From: Neckera pumila
Lineage: Eukaryota > Streptophyta > Bryopsida > Hypnales > Neckeraceae
Assembly: GCA_963969595.1 (NCBI GenBank)
Contig: OZ018412.1
Location: 4,900,501-4,964,500 of the forward strand
Reading direction: 5' to 3'
Length of the DNA stretch: 64,000 bases
Shown: piece after piece, positions 46,640-59,400 of the stretch
Layout: every line of letters begins with the position of its first letter
How positions within the stretch are numbered: the first letter of the stretch is position 1
The notes under the pieces: model-generated
Databases searched by the model: none
What the model saw: the letters and a program-made list of their open reading frames with translations, nothing else
Told to the model about the DNA's origin: nothing
Position numbers and translations under genes: made by a program

Positions 46640-47394
46640 TCTAAAATCCCAAGGCCATAGTTCCATCAAAATTGCCATTTTTAGTGCAAAGAGACAAAAA
46701 CAATTTAAATGTGTATTTTGGCATATCTAAATTTCTAAACTGAAGACTTTATAAGATACTAGTATGAAAATGTGTAGAAGAAATTTCAAAACCTTTGACC
46801 TCATAGATTGCACCCCCCCACCCCCACCCCCCACCCCCTCTCCTTGATTTTCATTCTTTGAAAATGGTTTTATAGAATAAGGGTTGAAATAGAAATAAAA
46901 ACAAAATTGTAAATAGTTCTACAAAGGAATTGAAATACATTAAATTAATCCCAATCTTGAGATTGTTCTAACAAGTAAAGGATACCCTATTAATTAGTTT
47001 TTAAATGTGAACAAATCTAGTAAATTATTTTTTTAGAAGATGCTTCAATTACCCGCAAAACAAGATGCTCTATAACTTTCTCATCACTTAATATCCAAAT
47101 GGAATGAAACAAATCTTTCTATATAGAAAATGTAATTTATTAAAAATAAATTATAAAAAATTCTATTTTAAATTTAGGAGGATTTTCTATATTTGGGCTT
47201 GCCTATTTTATTATTTAAATGGTATAGCTTTTGCTCCCGGGCAATATTAGAAATAATAATTACATTTTAAGAAAGGGATCTAATTTCTATTTTAAACAAA
47301 AATTTCAAAAAATCATACTAAGAACTAAAATCACATAAACATGCCCAAACTTTTAAGTGTCTTCTATACGGACACTTGGAACTTTAGGGATTAG
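46640..47394. mobile_element. Degenerate TTAA-family repeat
   Basis: Starts with CCCAAGGCCATAGTTCCATC, parallel to the start of 8853-9777, and ends GGAACTTTAGGGATTAG. Its middle shares the CAAGATGCTCTATAACTTTC and TCCAAATGGAATGAAAC modules. Both terminal TTAA motifs are mutated. A C-rich run (CCCCCCCACC) lies at ~46811-46838. Confidence 0.5.
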
Positions 47395-49554
47395 TCTTAT
47401 GAATATGGTCAAAACATATAGAATATGAATATAAATCATTTACTCATATGAATTTGTATCCATTCATCTAAATTTGTAACAAATTCATCCAAAATATACT
47501 AATATGATTCTAAGATCTAAGAACAATTTAGCAATTTTATCTAGTCTATGATATAATTTCCTATTTAAAAGTTGTATCAGCTTTGTTTAATAAATTAGTC
47601 CAAATTATATTCAAACCTCTATATATATTATAAGTAGGAGTAAAAGATTTCTAACACATACAACATCATAACATGTTACAAATAATATATAATTAATTTA
47701 TCCACTTGTATTCTATTAGCAATAATCTATATTGTAATTTATCAATTTTTTGGCTATTCTAATACATAGCAAGGTATATATACAAAGAAGGTCATGAAGA
47801 ATTCGTAACATTTAAACATCTAACATTTCTCTTTGAGTATCTACTGTAGAAGGGAGGTGAAATTCTATAACATATATGAGATTTTATTGCTAATTAAGGT
47901 AACAAATATAGTAGTTCAACTATACTTCATATTTGCACCACCTCCCTTTAGAAATAGTGTCAAAATCTAACTTGAGATAAGTTTCTATTTACAACTTAAG
48001 TCCTTTAGTAATGGGCAATTATTTGGTGAATATGCAATTGAAATCCATACATGTTCTTATAAAGTCAATTTTGGTTGAATGTTCATAAAATTTTGATACA
48101 AAGTATGAACATATATCCCTTTGGTGAATTTTTTTTTTCTTAATCGGGTGTCCAGGTCAAAAGTTATGTTGCCCTAAACTTTTTGGGCAGCCCAGTCTAT
48201 TTGGATTGTCTTTGGGGCATCTTTTGCTAAAACCCTCATCAACTTTTGAATTTTGGCATATATGTAACTAATGACTATGGCATCTAATTGTTGAAAATTT
48301 TTTATTTCTAGTTCTCAAATCACATTCTAAGAGGAATCAAACTTTGTTAGCTATATCAAGGTGGTTTTGAGAAAAACATTTCGGTCTTTTAATTGCAAGC
48401 CCTATTATCTTACAATCTATGAAGTCAAACTTCTTGAAAATTTTCCCACATATTCCAAATTTCTAACTCATCATTGTTTGGAATTGAATAAAAAATTCCT
48501 TTATTGCACAAGACAGAAATCATCAAAAAATGACTTGTAGATTGCCAATTCATTTAACTTCTTTGCAATGCACAGTGGTTTAGAGTAAGCTAGACTTCAT
48601 ATTTGCTTCCAAAATTTTTCATGAGTGAATTTAACATCATATACTTATGAATGATGAAAATATTCATTTTTGTATAGAGAAAAAATTTTACTCCAAGAGG
48701 GCTCAAAATGAGCGGACTTCCAATTTTATAATCTTTCAATCTACACCCAGGTGGATCACTTAGCGCATTTTAGAAATGGCGTGTGGCATAATCTAGAGAA
48801 GGGCTTATTCTCTTGAGGTAAATTTTATAATTTTATTACAAATAAAGTAGGGTTCATTTAAAGGAAAAAATCCATTATAAGTAAGTTAGGTAGCCTAAAA
48901 ATCTAGACCATTAATTTTTTTTACATCTAATTTAGGAGCTGGTCACTGGGATCCCCTATATTGTATTTAGTAGGGTCCATATGTCTAGTACAATATAGCT
49001 AGGTGTATTAATGGAGGTTAGACTTGGCCCGGTTGAAAATTCAGGGCAAATAATGGTTGATCTCCATGGATGAATGTGTAATGATTAGGTTTTGTTCTCA
49101 GCCTGTCATGTTTTGGCAGACAACATTTTTGTTAAGGATGCATATTTTGGCACCATAAATTCTGTTGTTGCCTCCCATGTTTTGTTTTTCTTGTATGTCT
49201 TTTATGCTTCCAAAGGTATGCTGGCCCAGAGCAGAATCTGAATTATACAACCAAGCTTAAATTGAATTTGTTTCAACTAACCATTTTGCAAAAGTTTTTT
49301 AGTAAATTTACCTGAAAGCCATATTGAACTAACCTTAATCCCAAATAATTTGACATGTTTTGGAGTGTTTTTGATACCCTAATCTAACATTTAAGAAAAA
49401 AGTTGGAATGCCTTTTCTATATTTTTATGTTGTGTTTCAATTTTGGGTATGTGATATATTTTTTTCTTATAGAAATACATTGGTGTCCTAAAACCAACAA
49501 AAGTGTATGAGCCTCAAGAATAGGACGTCAACAAGAAAGATATACTTGACACTA
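47395..49554. other. AT-rich intergenic DNA with decayed repeat fragments
   Basis: 48120-48500 contains weak traces of the TTAA-family interior (GTCAAAAGTTATG, then TTGGGCAGCCCAG). No gene is seen. Confidence 0.3.
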
Positions 49555-50050
49555 ACAAAAGTTTTACCTAAAAAAATATGGCGCAAAAAAGAAATATCCT
49601 TCTCAAACCATCCAAAGTGCCTTACAAACAAAATAGGATGTGAAAAAAGAAAGAAAAAATTTACACCAACAGGAAACCTTAAACCAAAAGTAAATGAGTG
49701 TGAAAAAAGAACAAAAGTACATTTTAAATCAAATAGCCTAACCAAAACAAAATTGATGTCAATAAAAAAGAAATATTGTCCACCAACAAAAGTGTCACAA
49801 AAAAAATAGGACACAAAAAAGACATACCCTTTTCAAACCACCCAAAGTGCCTTACCAACAAAATAGGATGTAAAAAAGGAAAATAGAATTCACACCAACC
49901 ATTCACCCTAGACCAAAAAAAATAGGGTGTGAAAAAGGAATAAAAATACACCTTAAATCAAATAGCCCGAATTAAAAAAAATAGGATGTCAGAAAGAAAG
50001 AAAAGTTTAACATCAATTATAGTCTCTCCACAAAAAAAATAGGGTGTGGA
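49555..50050. repeat. A-rich tandem repeat, ~240-bp period with shorter sub-units
   Basis: 49590-49650 and 49830-49890 are diverged copies (CTCAAACCATCCAAAGTGCC versus TTCAAACCACCCAAAGTGCC). Within and after them an AAAATAGGATGTGAAAAA-like sub-unit recurs at least six times. Long open frames on both strands follow the repeat and are not considered genes. Confidence 0.7.
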
Positions 50051-50448
50051 AAAGAAATTCATGCTTCATACCATGTTAAAATGCTAAAACTAAGTTGTTT
50101 CAAAACGCATGGAACATGATTGATTTCCACGCATATAGTCTTTGTACTTTTTTTTAAACTTTTTGCTTTCACTTTGCTTTTCAATTTACTTTTTTCCTTA
50201 TGAAGAAAATAGCCTAAAGAAAATTGCCCTCACATGGCTAGTATAAGTAATAATAGAGTACCATAATATAGGCCAGTTTGCCAAATTATATAACTATAGG
50301 GGCCCTTTTATTGAAGCTTTGGAGGTAAATAGCCCCTTTAAAAATACCCCTTTGCCGCACGGGGGGTATAAAACTACAAAGAGTGATCCACCCGAGAATC
50401 TACATAGTCAAACAAGCTGAAATTTTTCTTACACATTGCCTTCCTTGT

Positions 50449-51389
50449 TTAATCCTTAAAGGACAAAGGGATGGTCCTGGAAAATCATCACTTTCTGTTA
50501 CTGTGTAATTCATTGGCTTAAAAAATAGCAAAAGTACTCATTGGAAGTCAAACTACTATAAAAGACCTCACCTTTTCACAACAAAATTTTGAGGATGAAT
50601 TGTTGCACTCCTGTCCTACATAGGAGATTCTCTTGTCATTCATCAGCCACGTACTATAAGAAACCCATGTTTTTTAGGATGTTTTCACTATTTTTTGTAA
50701 TTCATTTTTGTGGACATTGAATAAAACAACCCATGTTTTTATGTCAACAATGATGTTCAATAAAACATCTTATATACACATAGAAAGCTTTGAATCTTTC
50801 TATTTTGATTAATGAGATGAAAGTTATGAGTTTTAGTTTGTGGGCATTATGGAATCTCTACTCTAAATTAAACTTTGAAGTCCTTTATATAATTCAATTT
50901 TCAGTATTTTTCAAAAAAATTTAATTTTTGGGTGTAGATTACTTATTACAACATTAAAAGCATTTGGATTGGCATTTTTATATTCCTTTACTAAATTCTT
51001 AACAATTTAGTATTTTGAATCATTCTCTATTTCTTTCTACTTAATATTTTTTTCGTATATGTTGTACCATTCCAAATGATTTGAAACTTTTCAAACATGT
51101 AGCCAACTTTCTGTGAAGAATGAACCCAAAGAAGCCCTACCATTTTGGACATTTTTTCATAAAAATGTAACCTTGTGAAGTGCAGCTACACGATTTTTTG
51201 CAATTCAAACGCTAATATCTTGCAAAATTTTGAATTTTTTTCTACATCATCTCAAATCGGAGTATTGCAAGATCCTTTGGTTACATGTGTCCAAAAATGT
51301 TTTTTTTCCTAATATTTGGTACTTGTAATAGAAATGGTAATTTGGGAGAGTTTTTGGTGAAAACATAGTTAAAAACCTTTAGGAGTTAA
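50449..51389. mobile_element. TTAA-bounded inverted-end repeat, 941 bp, inverted relative of 18523-19466
   Basis: Starts TTAATCCTTAAAGGAC and ends AACCTTTAGGAGTTAA. The interior matches 18523-19466 on the opposite strand (AGTAGAGATTCC/GGAATCTCTACT and ATTGGCATTTTTATATTCC-like). Non-coding. Confidence 0.62.
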
Positions 51390-53494
51390 AAGTATAACAT
51401 GGGCACCCCTAAATGCACCACCAACCCTAAACCACCATCTTCACTTTGTGTACATCTCTAAATCAATTTTGTACCTATGTGGAAAATACTGTTTTAGAAC
51501 CAAATTTTGTTCCCTCATAACTTTAATTTGCATATGATATCCAAATGTCACGTTCTTTGGTTCCTTGGAACCTCCTTTCAAGTGCCAAGAAGGAAATATT
51601 AAAACTGACCAGTCTAATAATAGTAAATAGTAAATAGGCACAGAAGCAAAAAGTGGCGGTTTTGGGGGTACCCACCTTAGTGTTATCAGTTGGTGGGATG
51701 TTGAGAGCAGTTTGAGCATAGAATGTTTTGTGAAAGAGATTCCTACTGTAGTTGAAATCCTTTGGATGAGTCTAATGTATCATTATTACGTAGTCTTGTC
51801 AACTGCCACCCCTATCCACTGAAGATCGAGTGTGACGAAATGCGCACACTTTGAGAGTTCCAAAACTCACGCACATTTAGATCTTTGCAACAGCTCCTGG
51901 CCCAGTCCAGGGTCAGGAACACTGTCTAATTCAAAATTGGGACCCTCTAGACATTAGGTCTCCACTAGTACAATTCTGGACGGATTCTGGCTCCTCCAGA
52001 CATGGCCCCAAGGACTGTACCAGCTTCCACCAAGCAGAGAGAGAACCGTTGTGTCATGTGCTGCCGCAGGCCGTAACGTAGTGAGCAGCTTAAATTTTTC
52101 TCGTGATCTTGTGTTAACGACCTTACCCAAGTGCATAGAAATTTTCGAGTTTATTTTAGCAACTTTTCGTCAATTCCATCCTCGAGCATTAGCCAATTCT
52201 TCCTTATTATATTAAACTGCTTAACCCAAATGGATCAATCTAGTTTAAAATATCATAAATAGCAGTCTTCATCTAAAGATCACACTTGGGTAATCTCTAC
52301 ATAAGCGATGTGCAAAAGTCCAAATTTTTTTGCTGGTAGTGATCCACCTTGGAAACAGAAAGCCAAAATGCCCAATGCAGCAAGGCCCAGGCTAATTATA
52401 CCAGACTGACAAGCAAATAGCAGTGTAAGGGTGGCAGGCTAATTTTGAATTCTTTTTCTGGATACTGAGCTCACATTCCGGCGGGGTGTCAGCCTGCCGT
52501 CAGCTAGCTACTGTAGCTTGTTCGAAAATGGATCTCCTGTTTCCCCAATCTCAGAGCTCTGAGATCGAGTGAGAATAATGGAACTAATGTTCACATACTG
52601 TACTTGTTGAACTCATGTTTGCAAACTCTTGAACTTCATGAGTTCTTATGAGTGTTTGCAAACTCTATTGGGAACTGTCGCATTGAACGTATCTCGAAGC
52701 AAACAAGGAATGCAAAGCGACACAATTCAGTGAGATTCCAGAGCAGTGCAATCAGCATACTGTACGAGTTTAGGAAATTGTGGTGTGGACCATAGTTCAA
52801 TGACATTCTATTATTAGAAAATTAGTACACAATGGTTACAAGCTCAATGTCCAAGTACAATAAAATATTCAATTTGGGCGATTTTTCAAATTCTGAAATT
52901 GAAGTAGAATCTAGACTTGGCGTCCAAATATTGTTTTCTAGTCTTTGCATTAAATTTTCTCAGATAAAAAATAAAGAAGCACTTTAAATTCATCTAATTG
53001 GCAATATAAGAAGGTTGACTATTATTCTTTATATGAATGAGAATATGAATGAGAAGGTGAGTACATAAATAATACAACACTTTGTTCATCATCTAAAATA
53101 TGGGAGTGCAGCAGAAATATGGTTCAAATGCTTAAAATGAAACATCTAGTCAACCTACAAAAGAATCTCACTGAGAAAACAACAATTAAATTTATCTCAT
53201 AATAAATTCAAGAATACAATTCAGGCAGTTAGTCTGCGAATCGAAGCTGTTATCCGATAAACGAATATGGTGAGTGACACGAAAGCAAGGTGTTAGATAC
53301 TGTCTAAACTAGCACTCAGTTCTTTTCTGTCCTCTATCTTTCTCCACTGCTCACTATAGACAGGGTCTACAAAACTTTCCTACAACTAGTATTATGGTAC
53401 AAAAACCTGCAAATCAGTAGAGAGAACCACAATTGACAAATGAAGGGTCGCTCTACTGTTGCAATTCTTTAAGAATAACAGGATAGTGCTTTCC
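51390..53494. other. Intergenic DNA and 3' flank of MCTP copy 2
   Basis: 51390-53180 shows no recognisable gene or repeat. From ~53185 it is homologous to the 3' flank of MCTP copy 1 (from ~29945) with many differences, marking the left edge of the duplicated unit. Confidence 0.45.
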
Positions 53495-56400
53495 CTACAG
53501 AATACGGTCTGATTGCGACGGTAGCCTTTTGAAGAAATTTATGGGCAGAGCAGGTAAAGGATCTCGAAACCGAGGGTGACGCAATATGTACAAACCCAGC
53601 AGCACTGCTACCACTTGGAACGGTGTCACATAGAGCACAATGGCCGTAATCAGACAGAATGTGATGAACACTGCAGTGGCCCTGTGCCAGACAAAGCCAC
53701 GAGAAATAGGATCAATCAACAGAACAAGCAGCTACGCAACAAGAAGCTCTGACCTTATAACTTAGCACTGGCTCTCTTTCTGGTAAGGTTCCTGTCAAAC
53801 TTGCTCCACACACTGACAATGTAGCTTTTTGTCAGCGGAAAGCCACCTCCAGTTTGATCCCAAGGCAATGAGATAGAGCTTATAAACCAGGAAACGTCAA
53901 TATATTTTTGAAAACGACTGACAACTTATTCAGGGATGATAACTATAAGAGACCACCAGTACTGACCCCTCTTACAAAAAGCATAACTCGTGTATTGATA
54001 CACTTCTTTGTCCATCATTTAGATATTTCGGAGTAAGAAATTAAGATTTTGGGTAATTGTCTCCAGTCACTGATTTTTCAATGAAAAATAGGATGCCTAC
54101 TCTCCCTTCAATAGGGGTTGCAACCACCCACTTTGAAATTGCACACGAAATCCATACAAAGGGATAAAAATTCATCTCAGCAAATTCGGTGCTTTTACCC
54201 ACACTGATCTCCAACACATTGCTTAAAATGATTGAAGTGACGCAAATAGTATTCTCTACAGTAGGACTCATCACAGACATGAAAAGAACTTCGCAAAACA
54301 GAAAAGATGCAACATCACTTGACAAGTTCACGCAACTTGAGAAAGGTGTTTTGATACCTAGGATCACGCCAACTAAGAAGCGAATGGAGCCGTTCACCTA
54401 AGCTAGCAATGTCACCAAGAGCATTCTGAAGACGACCCGCAACTCCCCTCAACCTCTCGTATCTGTGCTTCAAGATCTGCACACATCAATCAGAAAGTGG
54501 GTCAGAAAAGACATTGCGTTGAGAAACACGCAAAAATAGGTCAAAGGAACCAAAAAATCACTGGGAGGATGAACCAACTCATCCAACCAGTGATATAACA
54601 ACTTCGGCGAGGGCGAATCTACTTTGCGAGAATCTGCAATAGCCGAGGCCTCATGAACCCAGAAAGAAGCTAAAAAATTAGGACTCCCCTGCCCCCAAAG
54701 ACAAATAGAGCTAAAAGAAGTAAAACATCGCCTTATTGAAACTTCAAAAACCTCTAAGAGCACTCAAATACATTACAAGCAATTCAAACTCGCGTCTTCT
54801 AAAGAGCAAAACTACAAATGCTGGTTGGAATTGCCGACCTCTGGTGCTCTGTTGGCTGGGACGACGTTGAACTCCTCCTCCAGCTCATCCAAGTCGCCAA
54901 TGTACTCCCCTTGAGAGAGTTTGGCGTCCATGAAGGGAGGGGTGCGAGATCGAAAGCGGTAGTTCCAAGCCCCAATCAGAAACATATAGAGAAACACGGT
55001 CGGCAATAAAAGCTCCGGGTACCATACAAGGATCAAGAAAAGGATGTGCACCAGCACCGTGGTGACCGGACTCTTCCAACTACAGATATCAGAGAACCAG
55101 TTCATCACAGCCAGGACCCCACTCAGCACTCCCTGCACAACAGCAAAAACATGTAGGATCAGTTAATTTGAAGCTTTTGCATTCGAGAGGACATGTGCTT
55201 GAAAAGGGCCCGCCACTCACCCCATCCACAAAAGCTATCCCATCAGCGGCAATTGGCCCTTACCCATGCGGCTATTCAATTCACTCTTTCTCAAAAATGG
55301 CACTGTCGACTCAATAGTCGCATTAATATTCTCAAATGCGACACCTTTTCGCAAAGTAAGCCAATGTTGTTACATAACACACTGTGAAAGTTCAACTTGA
55401 CACCAGTGTTTGCAAATCTATGTTCTGCAAAGTTTCAAAATCTGTGCTGTGGAACAGTCGCTGCAGTACACAACATAGGATGTGAAGGATTGTTTTGAAG
55501 TACAAGATGCTACGACTATTCACATGAACCGTTTCTACTCGGTCCAAAATCTCACTGTTACCGAATATCAGAAACAATAAGGAGCATGAAGGAATGTAAA
55601 GTCAAACCTCATCACAGTGACATTTCACAAATTAACAGTAGCACACAAGTCATAAAATCGAAGCCTGCAGCAGTCTTCTCACACATTCCAAGTCGAAAAA
55701 TGTGATAGTGAAAAAGCGGGATCCCATGCCAGGAGTAGAAGAGTAAGTCCTTTAGCGAGAGTGACCGGCGTACCATGATTCGGAAATAGTTGGCTTTGCT
55801 GCGTCGCATGCTCCATCGCTCCGACTCCGTGTCCAGCATGAACCGCACGACCTCCTGACGCAGCGGCGGCTCCGCCTTCATGAGCCGCAAGGCCACGGTG
55901 TTCATGGCGGCCACGCGAAGCGGCTCCGTCTGACGCGGGTCGATGGGGTAGAAGAAGTGCATGCGCGGCAGCTGCGGCTGCAAATACGCGTGCATCAGGT
56001 TGGCCGTGGACGCGCAAGACAGACGCACCGCCAGCTCGATCTCGCCCATCTTCTTCACACCCTGCGGAGTCACCACCAGCAGCGGGTACGAGTTCGTGTA
56101 CACGCGGTCGCTCTCCAGCGTCGACAGACGGATGCGCACTTTGCCCACAGGCAAGTCCTTCGCCTGGATGGGCGCCATGGGCTGCGTGTGACTGCGGCAA
56201 CGAACAGCAGCAACAGCAGCAAATGGGTTAGAAGCAGCACTGTTCGCACAAACTCTGCATGCTACTGTAAGTATTATCTGGGCGATCTATCACTTGAATG
56301 AGAAAAGTTAATCTCAAATGCCAGTCGTGAATCTTGCATATCTATCAAACTGTGTTCACATCCGATCGGACAACAGTCGCATGTCAACAGATTGGAACAG

Positions 56401-59400
56401 ATGTGGTGGCAGCCCATTCGTCTGGCTGTGAAAGGCGGTACGATCGAGAGAGTTGGGTGTACTCCACATACGGCAATTCGATTAAGCAAAGCAGTCTATG
56501 GGTTCGAGACTCATAGGTAGCTAGTGCGTCAAAGGATTGAGGAAGCCAAAATAATTGCAGGTTCATCCAATAGTAAGTGGACAGAAACTTACAAAATTTC
56601 CTACGGTAGGTATTCAAAAGGACACCCAAACAACAAATTATTTGCTCGGTAGGTAAAAGAAATGCACTTGAACGAATCTCTAATTCTCCATCCTATCTGT
56701 TCCAATACTTTAATTTTTGCAATTTTATCCAACACATCTCAACGTTCTTGATTCAGTCAAGCGATAAAAAACATTCTCCAATTTAAAGTCTCCAAGCGAG
56801 ACGGGATTCACCGCAAAATCATGGAACCTCGGTCCATAAAAGGGTTAAAGTACTCCAACAGAATGCAGAACAGGGTCAATTGCAAGGGGTTCAACACAGT
56901 CCAACCAAGACCAGTCCACGATCAAGTGCAAACAAGCAATCACAAGAGCAGGGATGGAATTCAAGCTTACCGATTGTCAAATACACTGATGGTGACGACC
57001 GTGCAGGGGTCGTAAACCTCCCACGTGTACTGCTCGTTCCACCGAGGGTTGAAGCTTTCGAAGATGGTGCGGGTGCGCACCCACTTGGGACCATACTTGG
57101 CCACGCAGTAAGCGTCCGTGCTGCCGCGGTTGTCCTTCGTGGTCTTCATGGGAAGCAGGTTGTTGGCGCCGTGGATGCCCAGCTCCAGCACCCCCAGCGA
57201 AGGCCGCCATAGCTGCCGGGCAGTGGGCCGGGTATCGCTGATGTAATTCGGGGACTCGTCCATGACGTGGTACCCGCCATCGAAGCAGAGCCTCAGGTGG
57301 ATTCGTCCCAGAAATGGGCCACCCTTTCCTGGCTCCCTCTCCAAAATGTACCATCTGGAGCATTGTCATTATTCTTAAGGTCTCATCAGGATGCTCATGT
57401 ACAACACTAAGAAGCTCTGATAGAAGCAATATTAAGTGTTTCGGCTGCAGAATCTGAAGTGGTAAGAAAGAATAGACAAACATTTTATTTTCTATTTCAT
57501 CGAAACCACGTGATTTCATGCACTGAAAATCGTGTCACTTGCAACAAAATATTCTCCGCTCTCCATAAGAGGTCGCTTGGTGGTCAGTTCTAGTCACACA
57601 AGAGGACACTGACCTGGAGGGCACTGGACGGCCGTCAATCCGACGCTCTACTGTGCTGAGGGGTATTCTTGCCAGGCCCAGAAATTCTCCCTGCAAGGGA
57701 TTCATCCAAATCAGGTCATGTAGGTATGCACAGCTAATTGCGAGACTTCTAGCGTTGAGCAATGTTGCTTTTACTGGAATGGGCAGATTTCTAAATGTTC
57801 ATGTCAAAAACTAAATGAGGATCCAATGCGAAAAAGAACGCAATGTTTGAGTACCATGTGCAGAAGTTGAAATCTAACATAGACATTATTTTCATGTTTA
57901 TGTCGACTTATTGTCAACTTAATGTAGGTTTAAGTTACACTGACATGAACAAGAGGACTGCAAGGAATCTAATGCCTATTCATTTACGACTTGTAGACCT
58001 GACGAGGATATTTTGTGGTGAGATTAGGGAAGGAAGCTTGGATAGACACTCACCCTCGGGCCTAAAGTGTCTTCAACGATTAAATGCAACCAGTCTTCAA
58101 ACGGCTCAGCAGCAACAAACATCAAGTCTTCGTTCCAGAAAGGGCTGGTACTCCTCACTAACGACGGCCTCGTTCGTAGCATTTGGTAGGGACCAACCTG
58201 GGCTCTGACAAACTGGGACAAAGTCACAATTTCAGGAAAACATACAATTAAAACCCAGAGGCCCAAATCTCGTCTCATGTTCACTTCTACCAGTATTGGG
58301 TAGCTCATACGGGGAATACTCTTTGTCCAGTTCTATTTATTATCAGACCAACACATGCAATTTTCTTCACCAATTCTGGAAATGGAAAATTGCCTCTATG
58401 TGAATCATATTCTTTAACGAGAAGAGAACTCCAATTGGCCAAGTTAAATAAAGAACCCTTGGTACGTACAGTGAGCCCCAATAAAGAGCACTATGAAATG
58501 GTTGGCAGGGAGTTTCTTTAAGGGCTCAGAGGCATACCGGCTCAGGGGGGCGTCCTTTGTCGATTCCAACCAAATCTTGAGCTTCGATAACATTCACTCG
58601 CAAGTACCACAGCTTCGGTGAAAGATACACCTTGGACCGGAAAATAGCATGCCCACCAGTGTCCGATTGCCACGCCTCCACGAAGGCTTCATCGGCTTGG
58701 GTTCCCCACCAGATGGCAACCATAATCTCTCCTGAAAACGATTTCATCATTCACATACCAAGTCAACAGATATTTTGCGGCATTACTTTGTCCTCAAGTG
58801 AAATGAGCAGTTTGTACCCAAGCGGAGATGCAACAGGTCCTAAAGCCTTGCATTGCATAATCACAAGAACCCATAAAGGACCAAACTGGGCCTCAGTGAT
58901 GATCAGCACTTTTGAGAAGGTTTGAGGAGGTGAAACCCGGGGTTCATTTTGTTTATTTATCTTCAATTTCCAGACCAACATCAGCAATGGTCTTGACTGA
59001 TTCTGGTGATATAAAATTGGAGCCGATATGAATTATATTATTCACAACGTGATCAATCAAATCACTCATAACGGAGACAGGAAATGACGACGACAAAATC
59101 TTCCAAGTACCTCGGACCCGTCCTGGTCCAGCCTTGGCCTCCAGCCGGTACCACTGGGGGGCAAGAGGACTTTCGGGAGGCTTTCGAACCGGTACTTCAC
59201 TCAGATCAATCATGAATCCACCCAAGAAATCATCCTTGGAGAGCTTGTCCTGTTCAAGCAGAAACACTAGGAGTCAGGATGGTATCAGTGGTCCAAAATG
59301 TGATTTCTATGATAAGCTCAAGTGGCACAAAACAGAGTCAAATGTGCGTCGAATTCAAATTTGAACACTGTGATACTCATATGTTTTGTAGTTCTGAAAC

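Noticed and set aside
49488..49814. 100- and 108-codon ORFs on opposite strands
   Set aside because: Both follow the A-rich tandem repeat period, so not independent evidence for a gene.
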